Part shown: piece by piece, positions 1 through 7,603 of the stretch
Layout: each line of letters starts with the position of its first letter
How positions within the stretch are numbered: position 1 is the stretch's first letter
Source: Aeromicrobium piscarium
GTDB taxonomy: Bacteria; Actinomycetota; Actinomycetes; Propionibacteriales; Nocardioidaceae
Direction: 5' to 3'
NCBI RefSeq assembly: GCF_007421815.1
Contig: NZ_VLNT01000025.1
Location: 1 to 37,035 of the forward strand
Length of the DNA: 37,035 nucleotides
Notes under the pieces: generated by a model
The model's input: the letters and a program-made list of their open reading frames with translations, nothing else
What the model was told of the DNA's origin: nothing
Database searches by the model: none
Position numbers and translations under genes: made by a program

Positions 1-75
1 ACCCGGAAGTCAAGCCCTTCAGCGCCGATGGTACTGCACTGGAGACGGTGTGGGAGAGTAGGACGTCGCCGGACA
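1..75 (+). rRNA. rrf: 5S ribosomal RNA, 3' part
   Basis: The window opens inside a 5S rRNA. The stretch up to about position 75 has the typical actinobacterial 3' half, with GATGGTACTGC and GTGGGAGAGTAGGACG followed by CGCCGGACA. The 5' half lies outside the window, so this is the end of an rRNA operon. The 3' boundary is estimated to within a few bases. A strong terminator follows directly. Confidence 0.9.
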
Positions 76-84
76 AACATTAGC

Positions 85-120
85 GCGAGGCCGCCCCAAA
101 CACACCTGGGGCGGCCTCGC
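85..120 (+). terminator. rRNA operon terminator
   Basis: A perfect 14-bp inverted repeat (85-98 with 107-120, loop 99-106) sits directly after the 5S rRNA. It is very G+C-rich and only loosely followed by T residues, as is common for actinobacterial terminators. Confidence 0.85.
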
Positions 121-169
121 CGCATTTGTGGACCTTTTCGCTCACGCTGCGGATATGCCGTGTTCCTCC

Positions 170-189
170 TAAAATCGTGCCAAGCACGA
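170..189 (+). promoter_or_regulatory. Candidate -10 and overlapping palindrome upstream of the mrp operon
   Basis: A TAAAAT hexamer (170-175) is the best -10 candidate ahead of the antiporter operon. It runs into a perfect inverted repeat, TCGTGC-CAA-GCACGA (175-189), at the expected transcription start. That position would suit a repressor or a short 5' hairpin. No good -35 hexamer is visible. A purine-rich ribosome-binding stretch, GGGAGCGGAGG, follows at 190-200. Confidence 0.4.
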
Positions 190-228
190 GGGAGCGGAGG
201 TTAGGGCATCGGCGCAGCGGACACGGCC

Positions 229-468
229 TTGTCGATCACGGCAGCCGTGGTGCTTCTCTGTACCCTCGCCGGTCTCTGGCGCGCCGGGCGGGGTCCCACC
301 GCCCGGGACCGGCTCACCGCCTTCGTGCTGCTCGGCACCACAGGTGCCGCACTGCTCGCCGTGCTCGGCAGCCTGACCGGCACCGCGGCTTTCCGGGACG
401 CCGCCATCGCGGTCGTGGCCCTCGCCACCGTCGTCGCGCTCGTCTGGACCCAGCGGGCGGGCCGATGA
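229..468 (+). CDS. mrpF: Mrp/Mnh-type Na+/H+ antiporter subunit F
   Basis: This is a small (79 aa) hydrophobic protein with about three membrane segments. The motif RGPTARDRLTAF resembles the MrpF/MnhF signature R-GPT--DR. It is the first gene of the antiporter operon, and MrpF is a small membrane subunit of the multi-subunit Mrp cation/proton antiporter. The start is uncertain: no ATG or GTG follows the upstream in-frame stop at 202-204. TTG at 229 is the first conventional start, but the best ribosome-binding sequence (190-200) would better suit initiation near 208, where only ATC is present. The stop overlaps mrpG by 4 nt (ATGA). The family call is fairly sure and the start is not. Confidence 0.75.
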   Translation: MSITAAVVLLCTLAGLWRAGRGPTARDRLTAFVLLGTTGAALLAVLGSLTGTAAFRDAAIAVVALATVVALVWTQRAGR

Positions 469-746
469 TCGTCCTGATGACCTTGCTCCTCGGCGTAGGA
501 GCCCTCTTCATGATTGCGGGGACAGTGGGTCTCCTGCGTTTCCCCGACCTTCCGACGCGCCTGCACGCCGTCGCGAAGGCGGACAACCTCGGGCTCGGCT
601 TCATCATCCTCGGCCTGATCGTCCACACCGTGTCGAACGGAGTCGGTGCGGGCGTGGTGGCCAAACTCCTGCTCATCTGGATCCTTGCCCTCATCGGCAC
701 GGCGGTGAACAGTCACCTGCTGGCGACACGCGAGGACGACGGATGA
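465..746 (+). CDS. mrpG: Mrp/Mnh-type Na+/H+ antiporter subunit G
   Basis: A 93-aa protein with three predicted membrane helices. The segment GLLRFPDLPTRLHAVAKADNL matches the MrpG/MnhG/PhaG signature (G-LRFPD---R-HA-AKA-TLG). MrpG is a small subunit of the Mrp antiporter and a relative of MbhC in membrane-bound hydrogenases. The ATG overlaps the mrpF stop (ATGA, 465-468), and its own stop overlaps the next gene in the same way, so all these subunits are probably translationally coupled and made in fixed ratio. Its length is normal for the family. No oddities are visible. Confidence 0.9.
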   Translation: MIVLMTLLLGVGALFMIAGTVGLLRFPDLPTRLHAVAKADNLGLGFIILGLIVHTVSNGVGAGVVAKLLLIWILALIGTAVNSHLLATREDDG

Positions 747-1657
747 GTCTGGAGATCGGTGTCTTCGACGGACTCCTGCTGGCAGGTGTCGTCTTGTCAG
801 CTGTAGTCGCCGTGCTGGTCCCGCGGCGCACGTCCGCGGTCGCGGTCTTTCTGGTGTTCGGGCTGCTGCTCGCTCTGCTGTGGGCTCGATTGGATGCCCC
901 CGACATCGCTCTGGCGGAAGCCGTCCTCGGTGGCGGTGTCACCGGGGCGCTGCTGGTCGACGCCCTCGCCTCGAAGCAGGCAGAGGTGCCTCGACGCAGG
1001 TCGTGGGCGCTCGCCACCGGCATCATCGCCGGCATCATCGCCTTCCTGGGCATGGGATGGGTGGTCTCCCGGCTGTCGGAACCGTCGGGGCAGCTGCCTC
1101 TCCTCGTGGACGACCACATCGGGGGCAGCGGCGCCGAACATCCCGTCACGGCCGTGCTGCTGAACTTCCGCAGCTTCGACACGCTCTTGGAGATCGCCGT
1201 CGTGATGACGGCCGTCTTCGCGGCCACCGCCGTCAGCGATCGCTCCTGGACGCGGACTCTCTCGGCGTCCGGTGAGCTGCGGATCATCGCCGTGGTCCTG
1301 CTGCCCGTCGTCTCACTGCTGGCCGTGTGGATGCTGGTCGCCGGTACCACCCGGCCCGGAGGCGCCTTCCAAGCCGGAGCGATGGTGGGGGCCGGCCTCG
1401 TCATCGCCCACCTGACCGGAACTCGGCGCACCTCGACCCGAGGCCCGTGGGGCGATGCGCTGATAGTGCTGGGTCTCGTCGTGTTCATCCTGCTCGCGTT
1501 CTCGACGGCCGTCGGCGGCGCGGGGTGGCTGGTCCTGGGCGAGTCCTGGGCGTCGACGGCCATCCTCGCCGTCGAGGCGGTGCTGGCGGTCAGCATCGGG
1601 GTCGGCCTCGCGAGGATATTCCTCGCGAATCGGAGAGAACCAGGGGAGGCTCGGTGA
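743..1657 (+). CDS. Fusion of MrpA C-terminal (MbhD/MbhE-like) domain and MrpB
   Basis: A 304-aa membrane protein. Residues about 10-80 resemble the DUF4040/MbhD domain found at the C-terminus of classical MrpA (DAPDIALAEAVLGGGVTGAL). Residues about 120-155 resemble the MbhE-like segment (FRSFDTLLEIAVVMTAV). Residues about 165-295 are an MnhB domain with the hallmark PGGAFQAGAMVGAG. In classical Mrp operons the MbhD/MbhE part is attached to a NuoL-like N-terminus. Here that NuoL half is absent and the remainder is fused to MrpB. The NuoL/N-type subunits are supplied as separate proteins downstream. The ATG overlaps mrpG (ATGA), and the stop overlaps mrpC (GTGA). Confidence 0.88.
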   Translation: MSLEIGVFDGLLLAGVVLSAVVAVLVPRRTSAVAVFLVFGLLLALLWARLDAPDIALAEAVLGGGVTGALLVDALASKQAEVPRRRSWALATGIIAGIIAFLGMGWVVSRLSEPSGQLPLLVDDHIGGSGAEHPVTAVLLNFRSFDTLLEIAVVMTAVFAATAVSDRSWTRTLSASGELRIIAVVLLPVVSLLAVWMLVAGTTRPGGAFQAGAMVGAGLVIAHLTGTRRTSTRGPWGDALIVLGLVVFILLAFSTAVGGAGWLVLGESWASTAILAVEAVLAVSIGVGLARIFLANRREPGEAR

Positions 1658-1941
1658 CCGTCGTCGACCTCGCCCTCATCGCCGGTCCCGCCATCGTGGT
1701 GATCGGACTCGTCGGCCATCTCCTGGTCGGTGACCTGCTGCGACGGATCGTCGCCCTGAACGTGGCCTCCGGTGGCGTCATGATGGTGCTGCTCGCCATC
1801 GCCGCCCGCGGTGAGGCCCCCGACCCGGTACCGCAGGCGCTCGTCCTGACCGGCATCGTCATCATGGCCGCGGTCACCGGCGTGGCGCTGGCCTTGGCGC
1901 GCCGCGTCGACGCGGTGACCGACGAGAGCGAGGGTCGATGA
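1654..1941 (+). CDS. mrpC: Mrp/Mnh-type antiporter subunit C (NuoK-like)
   Basis: A 95-aa protein with three membrane helices. It is related to NuoK of respiratory complex I and MbhG of hydrogenases. The segment DPVPQALVLTGIVIMAAVTGVALAL matches the DP-PQALVLTAIVI signature of MrpC/NuoK. GTG at 1654 is the start because it overlaps the preceding stop by 4 nt (GTGA) and gives the normal family length. The first residues (TVVDLALIAGPAIVVIGLVG) form helix 1. It sits between the MrpA'-B fusion and the first antiporter subunit, as in standard Mrp operons. Confidence 0.9.
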   Translation: MTVVDLALIAGPAIVVIGLVGHLLVGDLLRRIVALNVASGGVMMVLLAIAARGEAPDPVPQALVLTGIVIMAAVTGVALALARRVDAVTDESEGR

Positions 1942-3383
1942 ACTACCCCGCGCTCCTGCCCGCGCTCGTCCTCCTGCCGCTGCTCTTGGCGGCCGTGACG
2001 GCCCTGGTGCCTCGAGGATCGCGAAGGACCGCCGGCGCGGCGGCCGCCTCGACGACAGGGGCGCTCGGCATCGGCGTCGTCGCGTTGATCGGCGGGGGCA
2101 GCTGGGAGCTCGCGCTCGCGGGCTGGGAGGCGCCATTGGGGATCACCCTGCGCGCCGACGGCACCAGCACCGCGTTCCTGGCACTCGTCGCCGTGGTGGG
2201 GACGGCGGTGACGGTCTACGCCGCGGCCGAACCCAGCCTCGCCGGAGGCCCCGACTTCTGGCCCTTGTGGCTCGTCCTCTGGGCGGGCCTCAACGGCGTG
2301 GTCGTCGCCGGTGATCTGTTCACCATCTACGTGATGCTCGAGCTGGTGACCATCGCGGCCGTCGCGCTCGTGGCCCTCGGCGGCAGGTCGGCCGCCTCTC
2401 CCGCGCTGCGTTATCTCTTCGTGGGCGTCGTCGGGTCTCTGCTGTTCCTGCTGGCTGTTGCGCTCGTCTACGCCGAGACCGGCACCCTCGACCTGCCCCA
2501 GGCCACCGCGGCACTGGAGCCCGGCCCGGTCCTGACCTCGATCCTGGCGCTGACGCTCCTCGGCATGGGAACGAAGATGGCGCTGTTCCCCTTGCACGCC
2601 TGGCTGCCGGTCGCCCATCCGGCCGCTCCCGCGGCCGTGAGTGCGGTGCTCTCGGCGCTGGTCATCAAAGCCGGCGTGATCGTCCTGTGGCGGATCTGGT
2701 TCGGTATCGCCGATGGCACCGCGGCGGTGCAGGTCCTCGGCGTGGCGGCCGGTATCGCCGGGGCGGTTGCCGTCTTCTGGGGCGGGGCGATGGCGCTGCG
2801 GTCGTCCCGGCTGAAGCCGATCGTCGCCTACTCCACCGTCGCGCAGGTCGGATACTTCGCGATCGTGCTGTCGCTGGCCGACGGTTCCGCGGCCGGCTGG
2901 TCCGGGGGAGTGATCCTCGTGCTCGCCCATGGGCTGGCGAAGGCCGCGATGTTCCTCGCCGCGGGCACACTCGCCTTCGCCTACGGCACCGACCGACTGT
3001 CACGGCTCCACGGCGCGATCAGCCACACCCCGATGACCGTCGCCGCGCTGGCGATCGCCGGGATCAGCCTCGCCGGACTGCCTCCGACCTTCGGTTTCGT
3101 CGCCAAGTGGCAACTCCTGGTGGCAACGATCGAACAGGGAGAGTGGTGGTGGATCGGTGTGCTCCTGCTCGGTGGTCTGCTGACCTTCGGTTACACCGCC
3201 GCGATGGTCCGCGCCACCTTCAATCGCCCCGGTGACGACGAGGTGCCTGCCCCGTACCCGGTGCCCGCCATCCTGGCCGTGGTGCCGTTCATCCTCGCGA
3301 TCGCCTCGGTGGCTTTCGGGGTGTTCTCGGCCGGACTCGTCGATCTCCTCGCCGAGGACCCGACGGCGAGGGGACGCCCATGA
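1938..3383 (+). CDS. mrpD: Proton-conducting antiporter subunit 1 (MrpD/NuoN-like)
   Basis: A 481-aa polytopic membrane protein of the NuoL/M/N-MrpD family, with about 14 helices expected. The conserved TM5 glutamate is E135 (MLELVTIAA). The TM7 lysine is K213 in TKMALFPLHAWLP, followed by HPAAPAAVSAVLSALVIKAG, which carries the TM8 lysine. These residues form the proton path in complex I antiporter-like subunits, so this copy looks competent. It is the first of three consecutive paralogues. The ATG overlaps mrpC (ATGA), and the stop overlaps the second paralogue (ATGA). It follows mrpC as MrpD does in classical operons, so it is the best candidate for MrpD itself. Confidence 0.9.
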   Translation: MNYPALLPALVLLPLLLAAVTALVPRGSRRTAGAAAASTTGALGIGVVALIGGGSWELALAGWEAPLGITLRADGTSTAFLALVAVVGTAVTVYAAAEPSLAGGPDFWPLWLVLWAGLNGVVVAGDLFTIYVMLELVTIAAVALVALGGRSAASPALRYLFVGVVGSLLFLLAVALVYAETGTLDLPQATAALEPGPVLTSILALTLLGMGTKMALFPLHAWLPVAHPAAPAAVSAVLSALVIKAGVIVLWRIWFGIADGTAAVQVLGVAAGIAGAVAVFWGGAMALRSSRLKPIVAYSTVAQVGYFAIVLSLADGSAAGWSGGVILVLAHGLAKAAMFLAAGTLAFAYGTDRLSRLHGAISHTPMTVAALAIAGISLAGLPPTFGFVAKWQLLVATIEQGEWWWIGVLLLGGLLTFGYTAAMVRATFNRPGDDEVPAPYPVPAILAVVPFILAIASVAFGVFSAGLVDLLAEDPTARGRP

Positions 3384-4903
3384 CTCCCGAAGCCTCGGTC
3401 GACTACAGCATCGTCCCCCTGCTGATGCTGCTGACCTCGCTGATCCCGGCGGGGATCATCTTCTGCCTGCGCGAGGATCAGGTGCGGTGGCGTACGACCC
3501 TCAACCTGGCCGGTGCGCTGGCCAAGGTGGGCTTCGTCGTGGCTCTGATCCCGCCCGTCGTGGCCGGTGACAAGCTCCGCGCCTCGATGCCGTGGGTGCC
3601 GGGTGTGGACCTCGTGCTCGTCACGGATGCGTTCTCGCTCTTCTTCGTCGCGCTGTCGGCCGGGCTCTGGCTCGTGACGACGATCTACGCGATCGGATAT
3701 CTGGAGGGCGCACCGAACCGCTCGCGCTTCTTCGGATTCTTCAGCCTGTGCGTGACCGCGACGACCGGTATCGCCCTGGCCGGCAATCTCATCACCTTCC
3801 TGCTGTTCTTCGAGATGCTGACGCTGGTGACCTACCCGCTGGTGGCGCATCGCGGGACGAAGGACGCACTCGACGGTGCTCGTACCTACCTGGCGTACAC
3901 CTTGGGTGGCGGGGTCGTCCTGCTGGCGGGCGTCGTCTGGCTCACCGTGTTGGTGGGTCCGGTCGAGTTCACGGCCGGAGGTGTGGAAGCGGTGGCCGAG
4001 CTCGCCGCCGACCGACCGGGGGTCACCACAGCGATCGGCGCGCTGCTGCTCATCGGCATGTCCGTCAAAGCGGCCATCGTCCCACTGCACGGATGGTTGC
4101 CGGTGGCGATGGTGGCACCGGCGCCCGTCAGCGCACTGTTGCATGCGGTGGCCGTCGTCAAGGCGGGTGCCTTCGGCATCGTCCGGGTCGTCCACGACCT
4201 CTTCGGGCTGTCGGTCGCCGGCGACTTGGGACTACTGCCGGTCCTGGCGGCCTTCGCGGGATTCACCATCGTGTACGGATCGATCCGCGCTCTGGCACAA
4301 GACGACCTGAAGAAGCGACTCGCCTACTCGACGATCTCCCAGCTGTCCTATGTCGCCCTCGGGGCCGCTCTAGTGGCGCCGCTGGCGACCGCCGGAGCGC
4401 TCGTCCATATCGTCCACCAGGGGATGATGAAGATCACCCTGTTCTTCTGCGCCGGGCTCTTCGCCGAGGTGCAGGGCATCTCGAAGATCAGTCAGCTCAC
4501 CGGGGTCGGCCGGCGGATGCCGCTGACGGCCGCCGCGTTCACGGTCGGGTCGCTCGGCATGATCGGACTGCCCCCGCTGGCCGGTTTCGTCTCCAAGTGG
4601 CCGCTGGCCCTCGGCGGACTGGACGCGGGCACCGCCTGGGTGCTGCCGGTGCTCATCGTGAGCACCCTGCTCAACGCGGCGTACTTCCTGCCCGTGGTCT
4701 ACGCCCTCTGGCGCCCCGAACCCGATGAACAGGCGACCGCCGCATCGGCCGGTCCTCCTCGACGTCGTCTGGAAGCGCCTGCCGCCCTGCTGTGGCCGGC
4801 GGTCGTGACCGCTGCGATGGTGCTGTTCATGGGCGTCGCCGCGGGATGGACCTATTCGCCCTGGAGCCTGGCCGAGATGATCGCCGAGGGGAGCTACCGA
4901 TGA
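3380..4903 (+). CDS. Proton-conducting antiporter subunit 2 (NuoL/M/MrpD family)
   Basis: A 507-aa second antiporter-like subunit. The TM5 glutamate is E145 (FFEMLTLVTYPLV). The TM7 lysine is K230 in VKAAIVPLHGWLP, followed by APAPVSALLHAVAVVKAG with the TM8 lysine. The sequence differs clearly from the first subunit, so this is an old paralogue and not a recent duplicate. It may take the place of the NuoL-like N-terminal half of classical MrpA, which is missing from the 743-1657 fusion. That assignment is inferred from gene order and complementarity, not from specific residues. The ATG overlaps the previous stop and the TGA overlaps the next ATG. Confidence 0.88.
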   Translation: MTPEASVDYSIVPLLMLLTSLIPAGIIFCLREDQVRWRTTLNLAGALAKVGFVVALIPPVVAGDKLRASMPWVPGVDLVLVTDAFSLFFVALSAGLWLVTTIYAIGYLEGAPNRSRFFGFFSLCVTATTGIALAGNLITFLLFFEMLTLVTYPLVAHRGTKDALDGARTYLAYTLGGGVVLLAGVVWLTVLVGPVEFTAGGVEAVAELAADRPGVTTAIGALLLIGMSVKAAIVPLHGWLPVAMVAPAPVSALLHAVAVVKAGAFGIVRVVHDLFGLSVAGDLGLLPVLAAFAGFTIVYGSIRALAQDDLKKRLAYSTISQLSYVALGAALVAPLATAGALVHIVHQGMMKITLFFCAGLFAEVQGISKISQLTGVGRRMPLTAAAFTVGSLGMIGLPPLAGFVSKWPLALGGLDAGTAWVLPVLIVSTLLNAAYFLPVVYALWRPEPDEQATAASAGPPRRRLEAPAALLWPAVVTAAMVLFMGVAAGWTYSPWSLAEMIAEGSYR

Positions 4904-6672
4904 TCTGGTGGATCGCCGCGGGGTGGCCGCTGCTCCTGGTCGCCTCGCTCATGGCATCAGGAGTGGTCCCACGGAGCACGGCCGAGCGTCTGCGCGACCG
5001 AGTGTCGCGCTTCGGCTGGCTGGCCGTGGTGCCCGCCGGGATCCTGTGCGTGACGGCAGACTCCGAGACGGTCACCGTGGCCTGGATGCTGCTCGGCACG
5101 TCGGTGGCCCTCGATGACATCGCGCGTCCTCTACTCGCGATGGCGGTGGTGCTCTACGGTCTGGCGCTCTCCTTCATCCCGCGCTCCGGCACCGAGCGTC
5201 CAGCTCTGCTGTCCGGCTTGGTGATGGTGTGTTTCGTCGCCAATGCCGGCGTCTTCGTGGCCGCCGATCTGATCACCTTCTATCTGTGTTTCACCGTGAT
5301 GAGCTTCGCCGGCTACGGGCTGGTGGTTCATTCCGGATCCGGATCGGCACGCCGTGCGGGTCGTATCTATCTGGTGATGACCGTCCTCGGCGAGGGGGCC
5401 GTCCTGTCGGCGATGGTACTGGTGGCGCGGGCCGGCGGCATGCGGCTCAACGAATCCGCCGCCGCGGTCGCGGCATCACCGGACCGCGATCTCATCATCG
5501 GGCTGCTCCTCGTGGGCTTCGGGGTGAAGGCCGGGACGGTGCCCCTGCACGTGTGGCTTCCGCTCGCCCACCCGGCGGCGCCCACGCCTGCCAGCGCGGT
5601 GCTCTCGGGAGCGATGATCAAGGCCGGCCTCGTGGGCTGGCTGCGGTTCCTGCCGTTCGGCGAGAGCGAGGTCGGTTGGGGCACCGCCTTCGTGGCGCTC
5701 GCGCTCCTCGGAGGCTTCCTGGCGGTACCTGTCGGGCTGCTGCAGGACGATCCGAAGGTCATCCTCGCGTACAGCAGCATCAGCCAGATGGGATTCCTGG
5801 CCGCCCTCGTGGGCGTCGCGCTGGCCATTCCCGAGGTCGCCCCGGCGTGCGCGATCGCGGCCGTCATCTATGCGGTCCACCACGGTCTTGCGAAAGGGGT
5901 GCTGTTCCTCGGCGTGCAGATGTGGGATGTGGAGCGCTGGCGACGCTGGCCCGTGGCGGTGCTGATGACCCTCGCCGGGCTCTCGGTCATCGGCGCGCCG
6001 CTGACGAGCGGCTACGTGGCGAAGTACGGAGCGAAGGAGGCCGTCGGTGCCGCCACCTTCCCGGCCTCCGGCGGGATCGCCCTGGCCGAGGTGCTCCCGT
6101 GGGTGGGTCTCGGATCGACCTTGCTGCTGGCACGGTTCGCGGTCGTGATGTGGCGGCGTGACCGAGCTCCGTCGCCCACGCCGGTCACCCGTGATACCGC
6201 GTGGGCGTCCGCCGCGGTCGTCCCGGTGGCCGCGGCGGGGTGGCTCGCGGCCTCCCACGAACCGCTCTCCAGCCGACCCGGTTGGTTCGACCCAGGGACG
6301 TGGTGGGCGCAAGGGTGGCCGCTGCTGGCGGGCCTCGCGCTCGCGGTGGCAGCGGCGCTGACCGCACGCCGGCCCCGCTGGAACGACTCGCGTATCGCCC
6401 ACCCGCACGGGGACGTCGTTCCTCCCGGCGACGTGGTGACCCTCGAGGAGAGGCTCGTCAGGTCCGCAGGGAAGGGACTGCGCGCCATATTGCATCGGCT
6501 CGAACGCCTGGCGGCGGGAGTTCGGTCACGCCTCGCTCCGCCGGTCTCGCTGGTCGCGGCGGTGGGGCGGGTCCAGCGGTCGCTCGGTGCCTGGGAGGTC
6601 TCCGGGGCGGTGCTGCTCATCCTGATCGCCGTCGCCATCGGATGGGCCGCGGTGAACGGAGGCGCGACATGA
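4900..6672 (+). CDS. Proton-conducting antiporter subunit 3, TM5 glutamate missing
   Basis: A 590-aa third antiporter-like subunit. The TM7 lysine is kept (K210 in VKAGTVPLHVWLPLAH), and so is the TM8 lysine (ASAVLSGAMIKAG). The position aligned with the TM5 glutamate is threonine: Y-L-C-F-T132-V-M-S, against M-L-E and F-F-E in the two upstream paralogues. It also has a longer C-terminus (residues about 480-590) with a charged stretch containing GDVVPPGDVVTLEERLV before a last membrane helix. ATG 4900 overlaps the previous stop (ATGA). An in-frame start further upstream is disfavoured because it would overlap the previous gene by more than 100 nt. The stop overlaps mrpE. Confidence 0.87.
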   Translation: MIWWIAAGWPLLLVASLMASGVVPRSTAERLRDRVSRFGWLAVVPAGILCVTADSETVTVAWMLLGTSVALDDIARPLLAMAVVLYGLALSFIPRSGTERPALLSGLVMVCFVANAGVFVAADLITFYLCFTVMSFAGYGLVVHSGSGSARRAGRIYLVMTVLGEGAVLSAMVLVARAGGMRLNESAAAVAASPDRDLIIGLLLVGFGVKAGTVPLHVWLPLAHPAAPTPASAVLSGAMIKAGLVGWLRFLPFGESEVGWGTAFVALALLGGFLAVPVGLLQDDPKVILAYSSISQMGFLAALVGVALAIPEVAPACAIAAVIYAVHHGLAKGVLFLGVQMWDVERWRRWPVAVLMTLAGLSVIGAPLTSGYVAKYGAKEAVGAATFPASGGIALAEVLPWVGLGSTLLLARFAVVMWRRDRAPSPTPVTRDTAWASAAVVPVAAAGWLAASHEPLSSRPGWFDPGTWWAQGWPLLAGLALAVAAALTARRPRWNDSRIAHPHGDVVPPGDVVTLEERLVRSAGKGLRAILHRLERLAAGVRSRLAPPVSLVAAVGRVQRSLGAWEVSGAVLLILIAVAIGWAAVNGGAT

Positions 6673-7175
6673 TCGGATCGGTCCTCGCACGCGCCGCGGT
6701 CGCGTCGCTCCTCTGGGTGGCGGTCGTGGAGGCGGATGGTGGCGTCCTCTCCTACGGGATGGTGGCCGTCCCGCTCGCGGTCGCGGTGAGCTATGTCCTC
6801 ACGGGCCGTCCCGCTCGCGGGCGAGCGGGACGTTGGAAGCGCGGTCTCGCGTCGGTGCGGCTCGGCGGCTGGCTGCTCGGCCGCTCCGTGCTCGGGGGGA
6901 TCGACGTCGCGCGCCGTGCCGTGCGGCCTTCCGGTGCCCGTGTCGATCCGTACTGGACGACCTATCGGACGAGCCTGCCCACCGAAGGCGCCCGTATCGC
7001 GCTCGTGTTCCTCATGAATCTCATCCCCGGCTCCTTGTCGGCGAGTCGCGACGGCGATCTGATCGAGGTCCACGTCATCGGCACCGACCTCGACGTGGAG
7101 GCAGCGCTGACCGCGCTCGAAAGCCGTATCGCGCGGGCCGCCTGGACTCCGTCCACAGCCGCGGATCCCTCCTGA
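6669..7175 (+). CDS. mrpE: Mrp/Mnh-type Na+/H+ antiporter subunit E
   Basis: A 168-aa protein with N-terminal membrane helices and a soluble C-terminal domain. MrpE hallmarks are visible: the LASVRLGGWLLGRSVLGGIDVARRAV segment around residue 60 and LIPGSLSAS followed by IEVHVIGTD near residues 115-140. In most Mrp operons mrpE precedes mrpF. Here it ends the operon and mrpF begins it. ATG 6669 overlaps the stop of subunit 3 (ATGA). It is the last gene of the antiporter transcription unit, and a 62-bp gap separates it from ssb. Confidence 0.9.
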   Translation: MIGSVLARAAVASLLWVAVVEADGGVLSYGMVAVPLAVAVSYVLTGRPARGRAGRWKRGLASVRLGGWLLGRSVLGGIDVARRAVRPSGARVDPYWTTYRTSLPTEGARIALVFLMNLIPGSLSASRDGDLIEVHVIGTDLDVEAALTALESRIARAAWTPSTAADPS

Positions 7176-7237
7176 CCCCGTCCACAGATCGGGTGAGCCG
7201 CCTGGATCGGGCGGTCGGTTCGCCGGAGGGTTGGGCC

Positions 7238-7603
7238 ATGAGCCAGAGTCCAGAGACCTCCGTCCCTCCCCACGACACCAACGAGGTGCACCTCACCGGC
7301 CGCCTCTCGTCCCCGCCGGCCGCGAGAGTGCTGCCGTCCGGCGACCAGATCGTGACCTTCCGACTGGTGGTGCGACGCAGCGCCAGGGCGCGCCGGCGAT
7401 CGAGGCAGAGCGTCGACAGCTTCGAATGCACGGCATGGACCGCGGCCTTGCGACGGCGCGCTCTGCGCCTCGCCGCCGACGACCTCGTCGAGGTCCGGGG
7501 CGAGCTGCGGGCGCGCTTCGCTCGGGGACAGCACGGGCTGGTCGGCCGGGTGACGGTCGACCTGCAGAGCCTGACGAGGGCGCCGGTAGCCTCGTCGCCA
7601 TGA
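7238..7603 (+). CDS. Single-stranded DNA-binding protein, short paralogue
   Basis: A 121-aa OB-fold protein. NEVHLTGRLSSPPAARVLPSGDQIVTFRLVV (residues about 11-41) and SFECTAWTAALRRRALRLAADDLVEVRGELR (about 57-87) match the SSB fold. It ends in APVASSP and lacks the acidic tail (DDDxPF type) by which the main SSB recruits repair proteins, so it is probably an accessory SSB. The ATG at 7238 is chosen because CCGGAGGG lies 8 nt upstream. An in-frame GTG at 7193 is also possible. The stop overlaps the HAD gene (ATGA), placing it in the tlyA-recN operon. It is very basic in the middle (RRSARARRRSRQ). Confidence 0.8.
   Translation: MSQSPETSVPPHDTNEVHLTGRLSSPPAARVLPSGDQIVTFRLVVRRSARARRRSRQSVDSFECTAWTAALRRRALRLAADDLVEVRGELRARFARGQHGLVGRVTVDLQSLTRAPVASSP

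Noticed and set aside
691..2136. A 481-codon open frame on the minus strand through the mrp genes
   Set aside because: The translation is Arg/Pro/Ser/Thr-rich with no family features and is fully explained as the antisense of high-G+C coding DNA. The plus-strand genes have clear motifs and overlaps.
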